A stretch of DNA of 7,620 nt, taken from assembly GCA_021737905.1 (NCBI GenBank), contig JAIPDA010000108.1, forward strand, positions 1-7,620. The letters run 5' to 3'. Shown here piece by piece: positions 1 to 6,411 of this stretch (its first letter is position 1; each line of letters opens with the position of its first letter). The notes under the pieces were generated by a model that was not told where the DNA came from, made no database searches, and was given only the letters and a program-made list of their open reading frames with translations. Source of the stretch: Rhodoferax sp. Its GTDB lineage: Bacteria > Pseudomonadota > Gammaproteobacteria > Burkholderiales > Burkholderiaceae_C. The translations under genes were made by a program, and so were the position numbers.

Positions 1-171
1 CTCAAAGGCGGCGCTCAGATCAGCCTTTTCGCTCAGGCCAACGGCCAGGGCGGCTTCTTTGGCCAGGCCGATGCGACTGCTGTCCACCTTGACACCCGCA
101 CGGCGCAAGGCCCGGCCAAAGCCGGTGACGTTGTCAGCCAGCTTACCGCTGCGCGCGTCGCCCAGGCTCAT
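1..171 (-). CDS. coxE: CoxE-like VWA-domain protein, N-terminal fragment
   Basis: Only the first 57 codons are in the window; the gene runs off the low-coordinate edge. The start ATG overlaps the TGA stop of coxD in an ATGA arrangement, which points to translational coupling and fixes the start. The visible protein begins MSLGDARSGKLADNV and continues with a helical stretch including GFGRALRRAGVKVDSSR and LAVGLSEKADLSAAFE. This resembles the N-terminus of CoxE proteins, where a short helical region precedes the von Willebrand factor A domain; the VWA domain and its MIDAS residues lie outside the window. In Oligotropha-type CO dehydrogenase, CoxE works with the MoxR ATPase CoxD in post-translational maturation of the active site and has been linked to copper insertion. 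The name rests on position after coxD plus modest similarity recalled from the family. Confidence 0.75.
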   Translation of the reverse strand, partial: MSLGDARSGKLADNVTGFGRALRRAGVKVDSSRIGLAKEAALAVGLSEKADLSAAFE

Positions 172-1091
172 GCTGCGTTGTCGGTCTCGCTGGCTTCGTC
201 AGGCCGCAGCAGCTCGACGGCCAGCTGGTGCGTCAGGGCCGCCACGTCCTCGCGTTGTTTGAACAAAATGCCGGCCGTGTCGGCCACCACCTCGGGGTCA
301 ATCGCCAGCGTGTCCAGCGCTACCAGGGCCTTGGCCCATTCCACGCTTTCGGCAATGCCGGGCGCGCGCTGGAAAGCGTTGCCGAAGGGCGAATGCCGCA
401 GCCGGTCTACAAACTGCGCCACCTGCGCTGTCAGTTGCTCGCTGGCACCGGGCACTTGCGCCCGCACAATCGCCAGCTCGCGGTCGCGGTCCGGGTAATC
501 CAGCCAGTGGTACAGGCAGCGGCGCTTGACCGCGTCGTTCAGCTCGCGCGTGCGGTTGCTGGTGAGAATGGTCACCGGCGTGATTTCAGCGCGGATGGTG
601 CCCAGCTCCGGAATGCTGACCTGGTACTCGCCCAGGTACTCGAGCAAGAACGCCTCAAAGGGTTCGTCGGCACGGTCCACTTCGTCGATCAGCAGCACCG
701 CGCCGGGGGCCGGCGTTTGCAGCGCCTGCAGCAATGGGCGGCGAATCAGGTAGCGGCCCTGGTAGACCTCGCGTTCGACGTCGGTGACTTCACCGCGGCC
801 TTCGGAAGCGCGCATGTGCAACAGCTGCGCGGCGTAGTTCCATTCGTACAGTGCTTCGCGTTGCTCCAGGCCGTCATAGCATTGCAGGCGGATCAGTTCG
901 CGCTGCAGCGCCAGCGACAGCGCCTTGGCCAGTTCGGTCTTGCCGACGCCCGGCTCGCCTTCGAGCAAGAGCGGGCGTTGCAAGCGCAGGGCCAGAAATA
1001 CGGCCGTGGCCAGGCGCCGGTCGGCAAAGTAGCCGGCCTGTTGCAGGGCCTCGGTCAGGGCATCGATGCTGGGAAAAAGGGTTTTCAACAT
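168..1091 (-). CDS. coxD: MoxR-family AAA+ ATPase CoxD (hydroxylase maturation)
   Basis: This 307-residue AAA+ ATPase has the MoxR/CoxD layout. Walker A is GEPGVGKT (residues 45-52), Walker B is VLLIDEVDRAD (132-142), a sensor 1 region is TSNRTREL (177-184), an arginine-finger-like RR is near 190-191, and a sensor 2 region PGIAESVEW is near 244-252. In the CO dehydrogenase system CoxD is an ATP-dependent chaperone that acts on apo-CoxL and is needed to put the sulfido ligand on molybdenum; it works with CoxE in the cytoplasm. The ATG is the first possible start, because an in-frame TGA lies seven codons upstream. No strong Shine-Dalgarno sequence precedes it. The 107-nt gap after coxM contains hairpins, so coxDE may be made at lower levels than the enzyme subunits (inference). 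Length and motifs are normal for the family. Confidence 0.93.
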   Translation of the reverse strand: MLKTLFPSIDALTEALQQAGYFADRRLATAVFLALRLQRPLLLEGEPGVGKTELAKALSLALQRELIRLQCYDGLEQREALYEWNYAAQLLHMRASEGRGEVTDVEREVYQGRYLIRRPLLQALQTPAPGAVLLIDEVDRADEPFEAFLLEYLGEYQVSIPELGTIRAEITPVTILTSNRTRELNDAVKRRCLYHWLDYPDRDRELAIVRAQVPGASEQLTAQVAQFVDRLRHSPFGNAFQRAPGIAESVEWAKALVALDTLAIDPEVVADTAGILFKQREDVAALTHQLAVELLRPDEASETDNAA

Positions 1092-1198
1092 GCTGCCATT
1101 TTGCGTTCAATTGGGCGGGGGCATGGCAGTCCCCGACGTGGCGCCAGAAGCCGGCCGCCACGACAGGCTCCGCCAACGGAGCCCGGGGGCTGCTGCCT
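1092..1198 (-). promoter_or_regulatory. coxM-coxD intergenic region with two GC-rich hairpins
   Basis: Two inverted repeats lie in this gap. One is a perfect 7-bp stem (GGCTCCG / CGGAGCC, 1166-1183) with a 4-nt loop. The other has 6-bp arms (GTGGCG / CGCCAC, 1138-1161) around a 12-nt interior that can partly pair further. Neither is followed by a T-tract on the minus strand, so neither is an intrinsic terminator. They could stabilise the upstream coxSLM message, mark a processing site or dampen coxD translation. No clear promoter or strong ribosome binding site for coxD was seen. Confidence 0.5.
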
Positions 1199-1990
1199 TC
1201 AGCCCAGCGCCCGGCTCACGCCGCGCTGGGTTTGCACGCTGATCAGGTTGGCCCGGTAGGCCGCGCTGGCGTGAATATCGCTGTTGAGCTCGCTCGCGTC
1301 AATCTTGACGGCCGCAGCCGCCTCGGGCGTGAAGCTCTTGGAGAGCGCCGCCTCCAGCCCACTGTGCCGGAACACGCCGCTGGACGCGCCGGTCACGGCC
1401 ACGCGCACACCGGCGTCAAACTGGGCCACAAACACGCCGACCATCGCAAAACGCGAGGCCGATTGCTTGAACTTCATGTAAGCGGCGCGCTTCGGGATAG
1501 GGAAGCTGATCGCAGTGATCAGCTCGCCTTCATTGAGCGCGGTGGCAAACATGCCCTGAAAGAAGTCATCGGCAGCAATTTTGCGGCTGGTGGTGTGAAT
1601 GGTCGCACCCAAGGCCAGCACGGCGCTGGGGTAGCAGGCCGAAGGGTCGTTGTTGGCGACCGAGCCACCCAAGGTGCCCATGGCGCGCACTTGACGATCG
1701 CCAATGTTGGCGGCCAGATCAGCCAGCGCGGGGATGGCGGCTTTGAGCTCAGCGTGGTTGGCCACGTCGATGTGACGCGTCATGGCGCCAATGACAAAGG
1801 CATTGCCTTCGCGGCAGATGCCGACCAGTTCCTTGATGCCGCTCAGGTCTGCCAGCTGTTCAGGGCTGGACAGGCGCAGCTTCATCGAAGCGAGCAAGGT
1901 CTGCCCGCCGGCTAGCGGTTTGGCGCCGGCTGCGGCCAGACGCGTGGCGTCGGCCAGGGTGGCGGGTCGTTCCAGGGTGAATGCATACAT
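1199..1990 (-). CDS. coxM: FAD-binding medium subunit, CoxM type
   Basis: This 263-residue protein is the flavoprotein subunit of a three-subunit molybdenum hydroxylase. It passes electrons from the 2Fe-2S clusters of CoxS to FAD and on to an acceptor. The N-terminal FAD-binding PCMH-type fold shows AGGQT (27-31), equivalent to the AGGHS loop of CoxM, and TLGG (106-109), equivalent to TIGG. These are followed by NNDPSACYPSAVLAL (113-127), a conserved flavin-contacting region. The C-terminal CO-dehydrogenase flavoprotein domain ends with the typical SDIHASAAYRANLISVQTQR segment (237-256). The size is slightly short compared with the roughly 290 residues usual for CoxM, but both ends look intact. 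The ATG follows an AAGGAG site and lies 24 nt after the coxL stop, so the two are co-transcribed. The third position in S-L-M order fits form II operons. Confidence 0.93.
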   Translation of the reverse strand: MYAFTLERPATLADATRLAAAGAKPLAGGQTLLASMKLRLSSPEQLADLSGIKELVGICREGNAFVIGAMTRHIDVANHAELKAAIPALADLAANIGDRQVRAMGTLGGSVANNDPSACYPSAVLALGATIHTTSRKIAADDFFQGMFATALNEGELITAISFPIPKRAAYMKFKQSASRFAMVGVFVAQFDAGVRVAVTGASSGVFRHSGLEAALSKSFTPEAAAAVKIDASELNSDIHASAAYRANLISVQTQRGVSRALG

Positions 1991-1998
1991 AAAAGTTT

Positions 1999-2004
1999 CT
2001 CCTT
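1999..2004 (-). promoter_or_regulatory. Ribosome binding site of coxM
   Basis: A perfect AAGGAG on the minus strand lies 8 nt before the ATG. It sits in the short coxL-coxM gap and confirms the chosen coxM start. Confidence 0.85.
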
Positions 2005-2014
2005 GGGAATTTGC

Positions 2015-4390
2015 TTATTTTTTGGCGGCCTGGATGGCAGACCACACGCGCGCGGCAGACGCCGGCATGTCAAAGTCGGTCACGCCCAGCGGACGCAGTG
2101 CGTCGAGCACGGCATTGATGACCGCCGGCGGCGAGCCGATCGCACCGGCTTCGCCGCAGCCCTTGGCGCCCAGCGGGTTGTGGCTGCAAGGCGTGCACAG
2201 CGTGTCGAGCTTGAAGTTGGGCATGTCGTCGGCGCGCGGCATGGTGTAGTCCATGAAGGAGCCAGTCAGCAACTGGCCGGTCTCTTCGTCATAGACACAG
2301 TTCTCGAGCAGCGCCTGGCCGATGCCCTGCACCAGTCCGCCGTGCACCTGGCCTTCAACAATCATCGGGTTGATGATGTTGCCGAAGTCGTCGACTGCTG
2401 TGAAGCTGTCCACCTTGACCGTGCCCGTGGCCGGGTCGATCTCGACTTCGCAGATGTAGGTGCCGGCCGGGAATGTGAAGTTGGTCGGGTCGTAGAACGC
2501 TGTCTCGTTCAGGCCCGGCTCAAGCTTGTCAAGCGGGTAGTTGTGCGGCACATAAGCAGTGAGCGCGACCTGGCCGAAGGTGACTTTCTTGTCGGTGCCC
2601 TTGATGGTGAATTCACCGTTGGCGAACTCGACGTCAGCGTCGCTGGCTTCCATCAGGTGGGCTGCGATTTTCTTGGCCTTGGTCTCGATCTTGTCGAGCG
2701 CCTTCATGATGGCCGTGCCGCCCACTGACATCGAACGTGAACCGTAAGTGCCCATACCAAAAGGCACGCGGCCGGTGTCGCCGTGAACAATGTCCACCGC
2801 ATCCACCGAGATGCCCAGACGCGCTGCGACGACTTGCGCAAACGTGGTTTCGTGGCCCTGGCCGTGGCTGTGCGAGCCGGTGAAGACTGTCACGCTACCA
2901 GTCGGGTGCACGCGCACTTCGCCGCATTCAAACAGACCTGCACGCGCACCGAGCGCGCCGGCAATGTTGCTGGGCGCCAGGCCGCAGGCCTCGATGTAGC
3001 ACGAGTAACCAATGCCGCGCAGCAAGCCCTTGGCGGCCGATGCCGTTTTGCGCTGCTCGAAGCTGTTGACTTCGCCCAGCTCGTTACCGCGCTTGAGCAG
3101 GGCATGAAAGTCACCCACGTCGTATTGCAAAGCCACCGGCGTCTGGTAAGGGAAGTCCTTGATGAAATTGCGGCGGCGGATCTCGTCCTGACTCAGGCCC
3201 ATCTCCCAGCCGCAACGCGACACCAAGCGCTCAAGCAGGTAGGTCGCTTCGGGGCGACCGGCACCGCGGTAGGCATCGACCGGCGCGGTGTTGGTGAACC
3301 AGGCGTCCACTTCCACATAAATTTGCGGCGTGCTGTACTGACCGGCCAGCAGCGTGGCGTACAGGATGGTCGGCACGGCGGGCGCAAAGGTGGACAAATA
3401 GGCGCCCATGTTGGCGTCGGTGTGCACGCGCAGCGCCAGGAACTTGCCGTCCTTGTCCATGGCCATTTCAGCGTGGCTCGAATGGTCACGGCCATGCGCG
3501 TCGCTCACAAAAGCTTCGCTGCGGTCGGCTGTCCACTTGATCGGGCGGTTCAGCTTTTTGGAAGCCCAGGTCAGGCACACGTCTTCGGCGTAAAGGTAAA
3601 TTTTGGAGCCGAAGCCGCCACCCACGTCGGGGGCGATCACGCGCACCTTGTGCTCGGGCAGGCCCATCACAAAGGCGGTCATCAAAAGACGCTCGACGTG
3701 CGGGTTCTGGTTGGACACATAGAGCGTGTAGTCGTCCGTGGCGCGGCTGTAGTGGCCGATGGCGGCACGCGGCTCCATAGCGTTGGGGATCAAGCGATTG
3801 TTCGTCAGGTCCAGCTTGGTGACGTGCGCAGCGCCGGCAAAAGCGGCATCGACCTGCGCCTTGTCGCCCAGCGCCCAGTGGTAGCAATGGTTGTCGGGCG
3901 CGGCATCGTGCAGGGCCGCGGCCTTGGCCGCTTTGGTGACGTTGACCACGGCGCTGAGCACCTCGTAGTCCACATCAACCAGCTCGGCAGCGTTTTTGGC
4001 TTGTTCCAGCGTCTCGGCCACCACCATGGCAACGTGGTCACCCACGTAGCGCACTTTGTCCAGCGCCAGGATGGGGTGTGGCGGCTCCTTCATGGGCTGG
4101 CCGTCGGTGCTGGTGATCAGCCAGCCGCAAGGCAGGCCGCCAATTTTGGCGTCTGCCACGTCCTTACCAACCAGTACATCGACCACGCCGGCTGCGGCCT
4201 GAGCGGCCTTGATGTTGATGCTCTTGATGCGCGCATGCGCATGCGGCGAGCGCACAAACACCGCGTAGGTCTGGCCGGCGATGTTGATGTCGTCGGTGTA
4301 CTGGCCGCCGCCGGTGAGAAAGCGATAGTCTTCTTTGCGACGGACCGATGTGCCGATATTGGGCAGGTTAACGAAGTCGGATGCACCCAT
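2015..4390 (-). CDS. coxL: Molybdopterin large subunit, form II CoxL type (not proven CO dehydrogenase)
   Basis: This 791-residue catalytic subunit belongs to the xanthine oxidase/CO dehydrogenase family. It starts with an aldehyde-oxidase a/b hammerhead domain (about residues 20-145), followed by the two molybdopterin-binding domains. Visible cofactor motifs are VGGGFGSK (256-263), HSHGQGHET (507-515, molybdopterin cytosine dinucleotide region) and GAKGCGEAG (741-749), where E747 matches the conserved catalytic glutamate. The diagnostic loop is AYRGAGR at 373-379. Form I CO dehydrogenase has AYxCSFR there, and its cysteine binds copper in the Mo-S-Cu centre; here that position is Gly376. This makes the protein form II, whose physiological substrate is uncertain: aldehydes, heterocycles or (disputed) CO. 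Such enzymes are normally soluble cytoplasmic (LMS)2 heterohexamers. The ATG is supported by a TGGAG site. Family membership is very certain, but the reaction is not. Confidence 0.95.
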   Translation of the reverse strand: MGASDFVNLPNIGTSVRRKEDYRFLTGGGQYTDDINIAGQTYAVFVRSPHAHARIKSINIKAAQAAAGVVDVLVGKDVADAKIGGLPCGWLITSTDGQPMKEPPHPILALDKVRYVGDHVAMVVAETLEQAKNAAELVDVDYEVLSAVVNVTKAAKAAALHDAAPDNHCYHWALGDKAQVDAAFAGAAHVTKLDLTNNRLIPNAMEPRAAIGHYSRATDDYTLYVSNQNPHVERLLMTAFVMGLPEHKVRVIAPDVGGGFGSKIYLYAEDVCLTWASKKLNRPIKWTADRSEAFVSDAHGRDHSSHAEMAMDKDGKFLALRVHTDANMGAYLSTFAPAVPTILYATLLAGQYSTPQIYVEVDAWFTNTAPVDAYRGAGRPEATYLLERLVSRCGWEMGLSQDEIRRRNFIKDFPYQTPVALQYDVGDFHALLKRGNELGEVNSFEQRKTASAAKGLLRGIGYSCYIEACGLAPSNIAGALGARAGLFECGEVRVHPTGSVTVFTGSHSHGQGHETTFAQVVAARLGISVDAVDIVHGDTGRVPFGMGTYGSRSMSVGGTAIMKALDKIETKAKKIAAHLMEASDADVEFANGEFTIKGTDKKVTFGQVALTAYVPHNYPLDKLEPGLNETAFYDPTNFTFPAGTYICEVEIDPATGTVKVDSFTAVDDFGNIINPMIVEGQVHGGLVQGIGQALLENCVYDEETGQLLTGSFMDYTMPRADDMPNFKLDTLCTPCSHNPLGAKGCGEAGAIGSPPAVINAVLDALRPLGVTDFDMPASAARVWSAIQAAKK

Positions 4391-4397
4391 GTGTGTA

Positions 4398-4402
4398 CTC
4401 CA
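4398..4402 (-). promoter_or_regulatory. Ribosome binding site of coxL
   Basis: TGGAG on the minus strand lies 7 nt before the coxL ATG and supports that start. It is immediately preceded by a T-rich tract (T7 at 4404-4410 as A7 on the plus strand), which should keep the site unpaired. Confidence 0.75.
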
Positions 4403-4427
4403 GAAAAAAACAAAATTTGACTAGGAA

Positions 4428-4460
4428 GGCAGCTCGTCCGTGTGCCACGAACCCGCTGCC
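4428..4460 (-). promoter_or_regulatory. Long imperfect hairpin in the coxS-coxL gap
   Basis: The outer arms GGCAGC and GCTGCC (6 bp) enclose a 2x2 internal loop and a further 7-bp stem that includes CGTG/CACG and closes on a GCA triloop. It lies about 25 nt upstream of the coxL ribosome binding site. It is not directly followed by a T-tract, so it is more likely an mRNA structure (stability, processing or translation control) than a terminator. Confidence 0.55.
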
Positions 4461-4468
4461 TGACGAAT

Positions 4469-4496
4469 AAAAAAACTGATCAGCGACGGGCGCTGA
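4469..4496 (-). terminator. Terminator-like hairpin with T7 just after coxS
   Basis: On the minus strand, TCAGCG / CGCTGA form a 6-bp stem with a 5-nt loop (CCCGT). It begins one base after the coxS stop codon. Four bases after the stem comes a run of seven T. The stem is short and the T-run slightly displaced, so it is probably a weak or leaky terminator inside the operon rather than a full stop. It could set a higher coxS:coxL ratio. Confidence 0.5.
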
Positions 4497-4497
4497 C

Positions 4498-4968
4498 TCA
4501 AGCAGCCTTCATGCCGGCTGCGCCCATCACCACCGCCTTGACGATGTTCTGGTAGCCGGTGCAGCGGCAGATGTTGCCTTCGAGCAGCTCACGGATTTCG
4601 CCTTCGCTGGCTTTGGGGTGGTGCGTGCACAAATCGACCGCGCTCATGACCATGCCGGTGGTGCAAAAACCGCACTGTAAGCCGTGACACTCTTTGAAGG
4701 CGGCCTGCATCGGGTGCATGGTGCCGTCGGCGGCGGCCAGACCTTCGATGGTGGTGAGCTCAGCGCCGGCGGCCTGGGCGGCCAGCATGTTGCAGGCCTT
4801 GACGGCACGCCCGTTCATCATGACGGTGCAGGCGCCGCATTGTGCAGTGTCACAACCCACATGGGTTCCGGTGAGATGCAGGCTTTCGCGCAACACCTGC
4901 ACCAGCAAGGTGTTGGGCGGCACATCTACGCTGTGCGCTTTGCCGTTGACTTTCAGTTGAACTTGCAT
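4498..4968 (-). CDS. coxS: 2Fe-2S small subunit, CoxS type
   Basis: This 156-residue iron-sulfur subunit carries electrons from the Mo centre of CoxL to FAD in CoxM. The N-terminal plant-ferredoxin-like domain binds the first cluster through C39, C44 and C47 (motif CDTAQCGAC) and C59. The C-terminal four-helix domain binds the second cluster through C99 and C102 (QCGFCTTGM) and C134 and C136 (CRCTGYQNI). The Gln just before C99 is the conserved residue near the molybdopterin cofactor. All eight cluster cysteines are present; C94 and C114 are extra. Length is normal for CoxS. It is the first gene of the S-L-M-D-E operon. The ATG follows an AAGGAG site at slightly long spacing (10 nt). Family assignment is certain; which hydroxylase reaction it serves depends on CoxL. 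Confidence 0.96.
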   Translation of the reverse strand: MQVQLKVNGKAHSVDVPPNTLLVQVLRESLHLTGTHVGCDTAQCGACTVMMNGRAVKACNMLAAQAAGAELTTIEGLAAADGTMHPMQAAFKECHGLQCGFCTTGMVMSAVDLCTHHPKASEGEIRELLEGNICRCTGYQNIVKAVVMGAAGMKAA

Positions 4969-4978
4969 GGGGGCGGGT

Positions 4979-4984
4979 CTCCTT
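4979..4984 (-). promoter_or_regulatory. Ribosome binding site of coxS
   Basis: AAGGAG on the minus strand lies 10 nt before the coxS ATG. The spacer is C-rich. It supports the annotated start even though the distance is slightly longer than ideal. Confidence 0.7.
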
Positions 4985-4994
4985 GTGGCGGGTG

Positions 4995-5023
4995 ATGACA
5001 GAGCTTGAAATAAGGGGCGACAA
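4995..5023 (-). promoter_or_regulatory. Weak sigma70-like promoter candidate for the cox operon
   Basis: On the minus strand a TTGTCG hexamer (5018-5023) and a TGTCAT hexamer (4995-5000) are separated by 17 nt. Each matches the -35 or -10 consensus at four of six positions. Transcription would begin shortly before the coxS ribosome binding site. The match is weak and may be chance. I saw no convincing sigma54 motif in the 173 nt between the upstream terminator and coxS. A TACCA element occurs three times at about 5040-5073, which could be regulator contact sites. Confidence 0.25.
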
Positions 5024-5099
5024 CCTCAGCGCAAAAGCCTTGGTACTGGTAGCGGAATGTCTATTGTTTGGTAACTGTGCGAAGGCAGGACTAGGTTAA

Positions 5100-5115
5100 A
5101 CCCTCAGAAGAGGGT
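5100..5115 (-). promoter_or_regulatory. Small inverted repeat upstream of the cox operon
   Basis: ACCCTC and GAGGGT form a 6-bp stem around a 4-nt loop. It is not followed by a proper T-tract, so it does not look like a second terminator. It lies 27 nt past the T-tract of the upstream terminator and about 130 nt before coxS. It could be an operator or simply spacer; the role is unknown. Confidence 0.3.
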
Positions 5116-5141
5116 CTGGACGACGCAAAAGTCAAAAAACC

Positions 5142-5179
5142 AAAAAATGCCTGAGCTTTGACTGCACAAAGCTCAGGCA
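5142..5179 (-). terminator. Intrinsic terminator after the PCu(A)C gene
   Basis: A perfect 13-bp stem (TGCCTGAGCTTTG and its complement, 5148-5160 and 5167-5179) with a 6-nt loop is followed on the minus strand by six T, GG and six more T. There is no T-tract on the opposite side, so it acts on minus-strand transcription only. It lies 12 nt past the stop codon of the copper chaperone gene. It therefore separates the copper block from the cox operon. Confidence 0.93.
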
Positions 5180-5191
5180 AGCGCCGCCAGC

Positions 5192-5719
5192 TCAGTGCTT
5201 GTGCTCAGCGGCTTTGACCGGGCTGGCCGCACCCGGGGCCGTGGTGGCCACCGGCAAAAAGACTTCCAGCTGACTTTCCACGCCCTTGGCGTCCTTGAAA
5301 CGCAAAGTCACGGGGACTGTGCTGTCTTTGGCCAGCGGGCGCTTCAGGTCCATCAGCATCAGGTGGTAGCTGCCCGGCTTGAGCAGCACCGCCTGGCCGG
5401 CCGGCAAGTCCAGGCCGGCGATGGCGCTCATCTTCATCACGTCGCCCACCATCTTCATTTCATGCAGCTCGGCCACGCCGGCCACCGGTGAGGCAACTCC
5501 CACCAGGCGGGTGGCCTGCGCGGCCGTGAGGCTCATGAAAGCCCCGGTGCCGCTTTGGCCCGGCACGGTGGCGCGGGCCCAGGCGCCCTCGACCTGCACA
5601 GCAGCCTTGGCCGCGGGCTTGGCGGCGGCGGGCGCAGTTTGCGCCCAGCTGCCGGTGGCCGCGCAAAGGCAGGCAAGCAGGGTGGCGCGGCGCAGGGTGA
5701 AAAATTTTGATGTGTTCAT
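5192..5719 (-). CDS. Periplasmic copper metallochaperone, PCu(A)C family
   Basis: This 175-residue protein has a signal peptide (basic MNTSKFFTLRR, hydrophobic core, likely cut after SWA at residue 26) and then an Ala/Lys/Pro-rich linker. The PCu(A)C domain follows, a cupredoxin-like fold that holds Cu(I) in the periplasm. The family motif H(M)X10MX21HXM is matched exactly: H86, M97, H119 and M121. Family members deliver Cu(I) to the CuA or CuB sites of cytochrome oxidases, often with a Sco protein. The C-terminus AEHKH adds histidines that may bind copper. I chose the ATG preceded by AAGGA at 6-nt spacing; a start 19 codons further upstream is open but would spoil the signal peptide and overlap the preceding gene. 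It is the last gene before a strong terminator and follows a YcnI-like gene, a common pairing. Confidence 0.93.
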   Translation of the reverse strand: MNTSKFFTLRRATLLACLCAATGSWAQTAPAAAKPAAKAAVQVEGAWARATVPGQSGTGAFMSLTAAQATRLVGVASPVAGVAELHEMKMVGDVMKMSAIAGLDLPAGQAVLLKPGSYHLMLMDLKRPLAKDSTVPVTLRFKDAKGVESQLEVFLPVATTAPGAASPVKAAEHKH

Positions 5720-5725
5720 GACAAG

Positions 5726-5730
5726 TCCTT
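5726..5730 (-). promoter_or_regulatory. Ribosome binding site deciding the PCu(A)C gene start
   Basis: AAGGA on the minus strand lies 6 nt before the internal ATG. It selects this start over the longer open frame, which has no such site and lies within the end of the previous gene. A T-rich tract just upstream keeps the site open. Confidence 0.75.
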
Positions 5731-5765
5731 GTGCAAAAAATAAAAACAAGCCGCCTGCAAACGCA

Positions 5766-6344
5766 TCAATGCGCATGCGCGCCGCCCCCCGTAGGCATCA
5801 GCTCAAGCTGGGCCGCAGGTGTTTTGAGGGTGGACAGCTTTTGCCCCGGTTTGGGTACTTCGTTCCAGTCCAGCCGGGCGTCAGGGCAAATCTGGCTGAC
5901 CGGCCAGTACATCAGGCCGGCTTGTGCAGGCAATTTCGCTTGCAGGGCGAACTCGTCATAGTGGCCATTGGGCAGGTAATCGGCCGGTGTTTTGGCGGTC
6001 CAGCTGATGCGGCTGACATCCTCGGTGACCGTGCGGCCATGATCGTCATAGGGCTTGGCCAGCTTCTCGCGCTGGATTTCGATGGTCCATCCCGCCTTGG
6101 GCATGGGCTTGGCGCCCTGCACGCCCGCGGGAATGTTGACGATGATCTGACGGATTGGCGAGGCGCCGCAGCCGTGACCGACCTTGAAGTTGGCCTTGTA
6201 GTAGCTGCCCGCATTGGCCACCTGGTATTCGAGGGTGATGTGGGCTGCCGCAGGCAGGCTCCACAGGCAGGCCAGGGCCAAAGATGCCGTCAGACCGGCG
6301 CGCGCCAGGCGTTGCGGCAAGGCAGTGCCAGAAAAATAGTTCAT
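5766..6344 (-). CDS. YcnI-like DUF1775 copper-binding exported protein
   Basis: This 192-residue protein has a signal peptide (hydrophobic segment about residues 15-30, likely cut at PAAA|H), which leaves His35 as the mature N-terminus. The YcnI/DUF1775 domain follows, with recognisable HITLE (35-39), VGHGCG (55-60), AKPMPKAGW (78-86) and WTAKTP (115-120), plus NGHYDEFALQAKLP (126-139). In Bacillus YcnI the mature N-terminal histidine binds Cu(II) in a 'monohistidine brace', and this protein is built to present the same residue. C59 and C153 could form a disulfide. Bacillus YcnI has a C-terminal membrane anchor; here there is instead a GGGAHAH tail with no transmembrane helix, so the protein is probably soluble in the periplasm. 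The frame is open for 116 more codons upstream, but the chosen ATG gives a clean signal peptide; its ribosome site (TGGA) is weak. It lies 46 nt before the PCu(A)C gene. Confidence 0.88.
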   Translation of the reverse strand: MNYFSGTALPQRLARAGLTASLALACLWSLPAAAHITLEYQVANAGSYYKANFKVGHGCGASPIRQIIVNIPAGVQGAKPMPKAGWTIEIQREKLAKPYDDHGRTVTEDVSRISWTAKTPADYLPNGHYDEFALQAKLPAQAGLMYWPVSQICPDARLDWNEVPKPGQKLSTLKTPAAQLELMPTGGGAHAH

Positions 6345-6411
6345 GAAAAATCCAGTGGAAAAGTAGCGCATGCGGCCATCGGCCTGCAACACGCGGCATT
6401 GAACAAAGCAG

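Noticed and set aside
228..1915. Two long plus-strand frames (343 and 354 codons) opposite coxD and coxM
   Set aside because: Both are mirror readings of well-supported minus-strand genes, have low-complexity composition, and cross gene boundaries without any ribosome site.
2783..4420. A 545-codon open frame on the plus strand opposite coxL
   Set aside because: It lies antisense to a gene with complete family motifs. Its product is rich in Val, His, Gly and Arg with no recognisable domain, as expected from the reverse reading of high-GC codons.
5100..5115. A second terminator upstream of the cox operon
   Set aside because: The 6-bp stem is followed by only three T on the minus strand, and the strong terminator just before it already serves that role.
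5720..5776. Longer N-terminus for the PCu(A)C protein (19 extra residues)
   Set aside because: The extension overlaps the end of the preceding gene, adds a second hydrophobic stretch before a good signal peptide, and lacks the AAGGA site found before the internal ATG.
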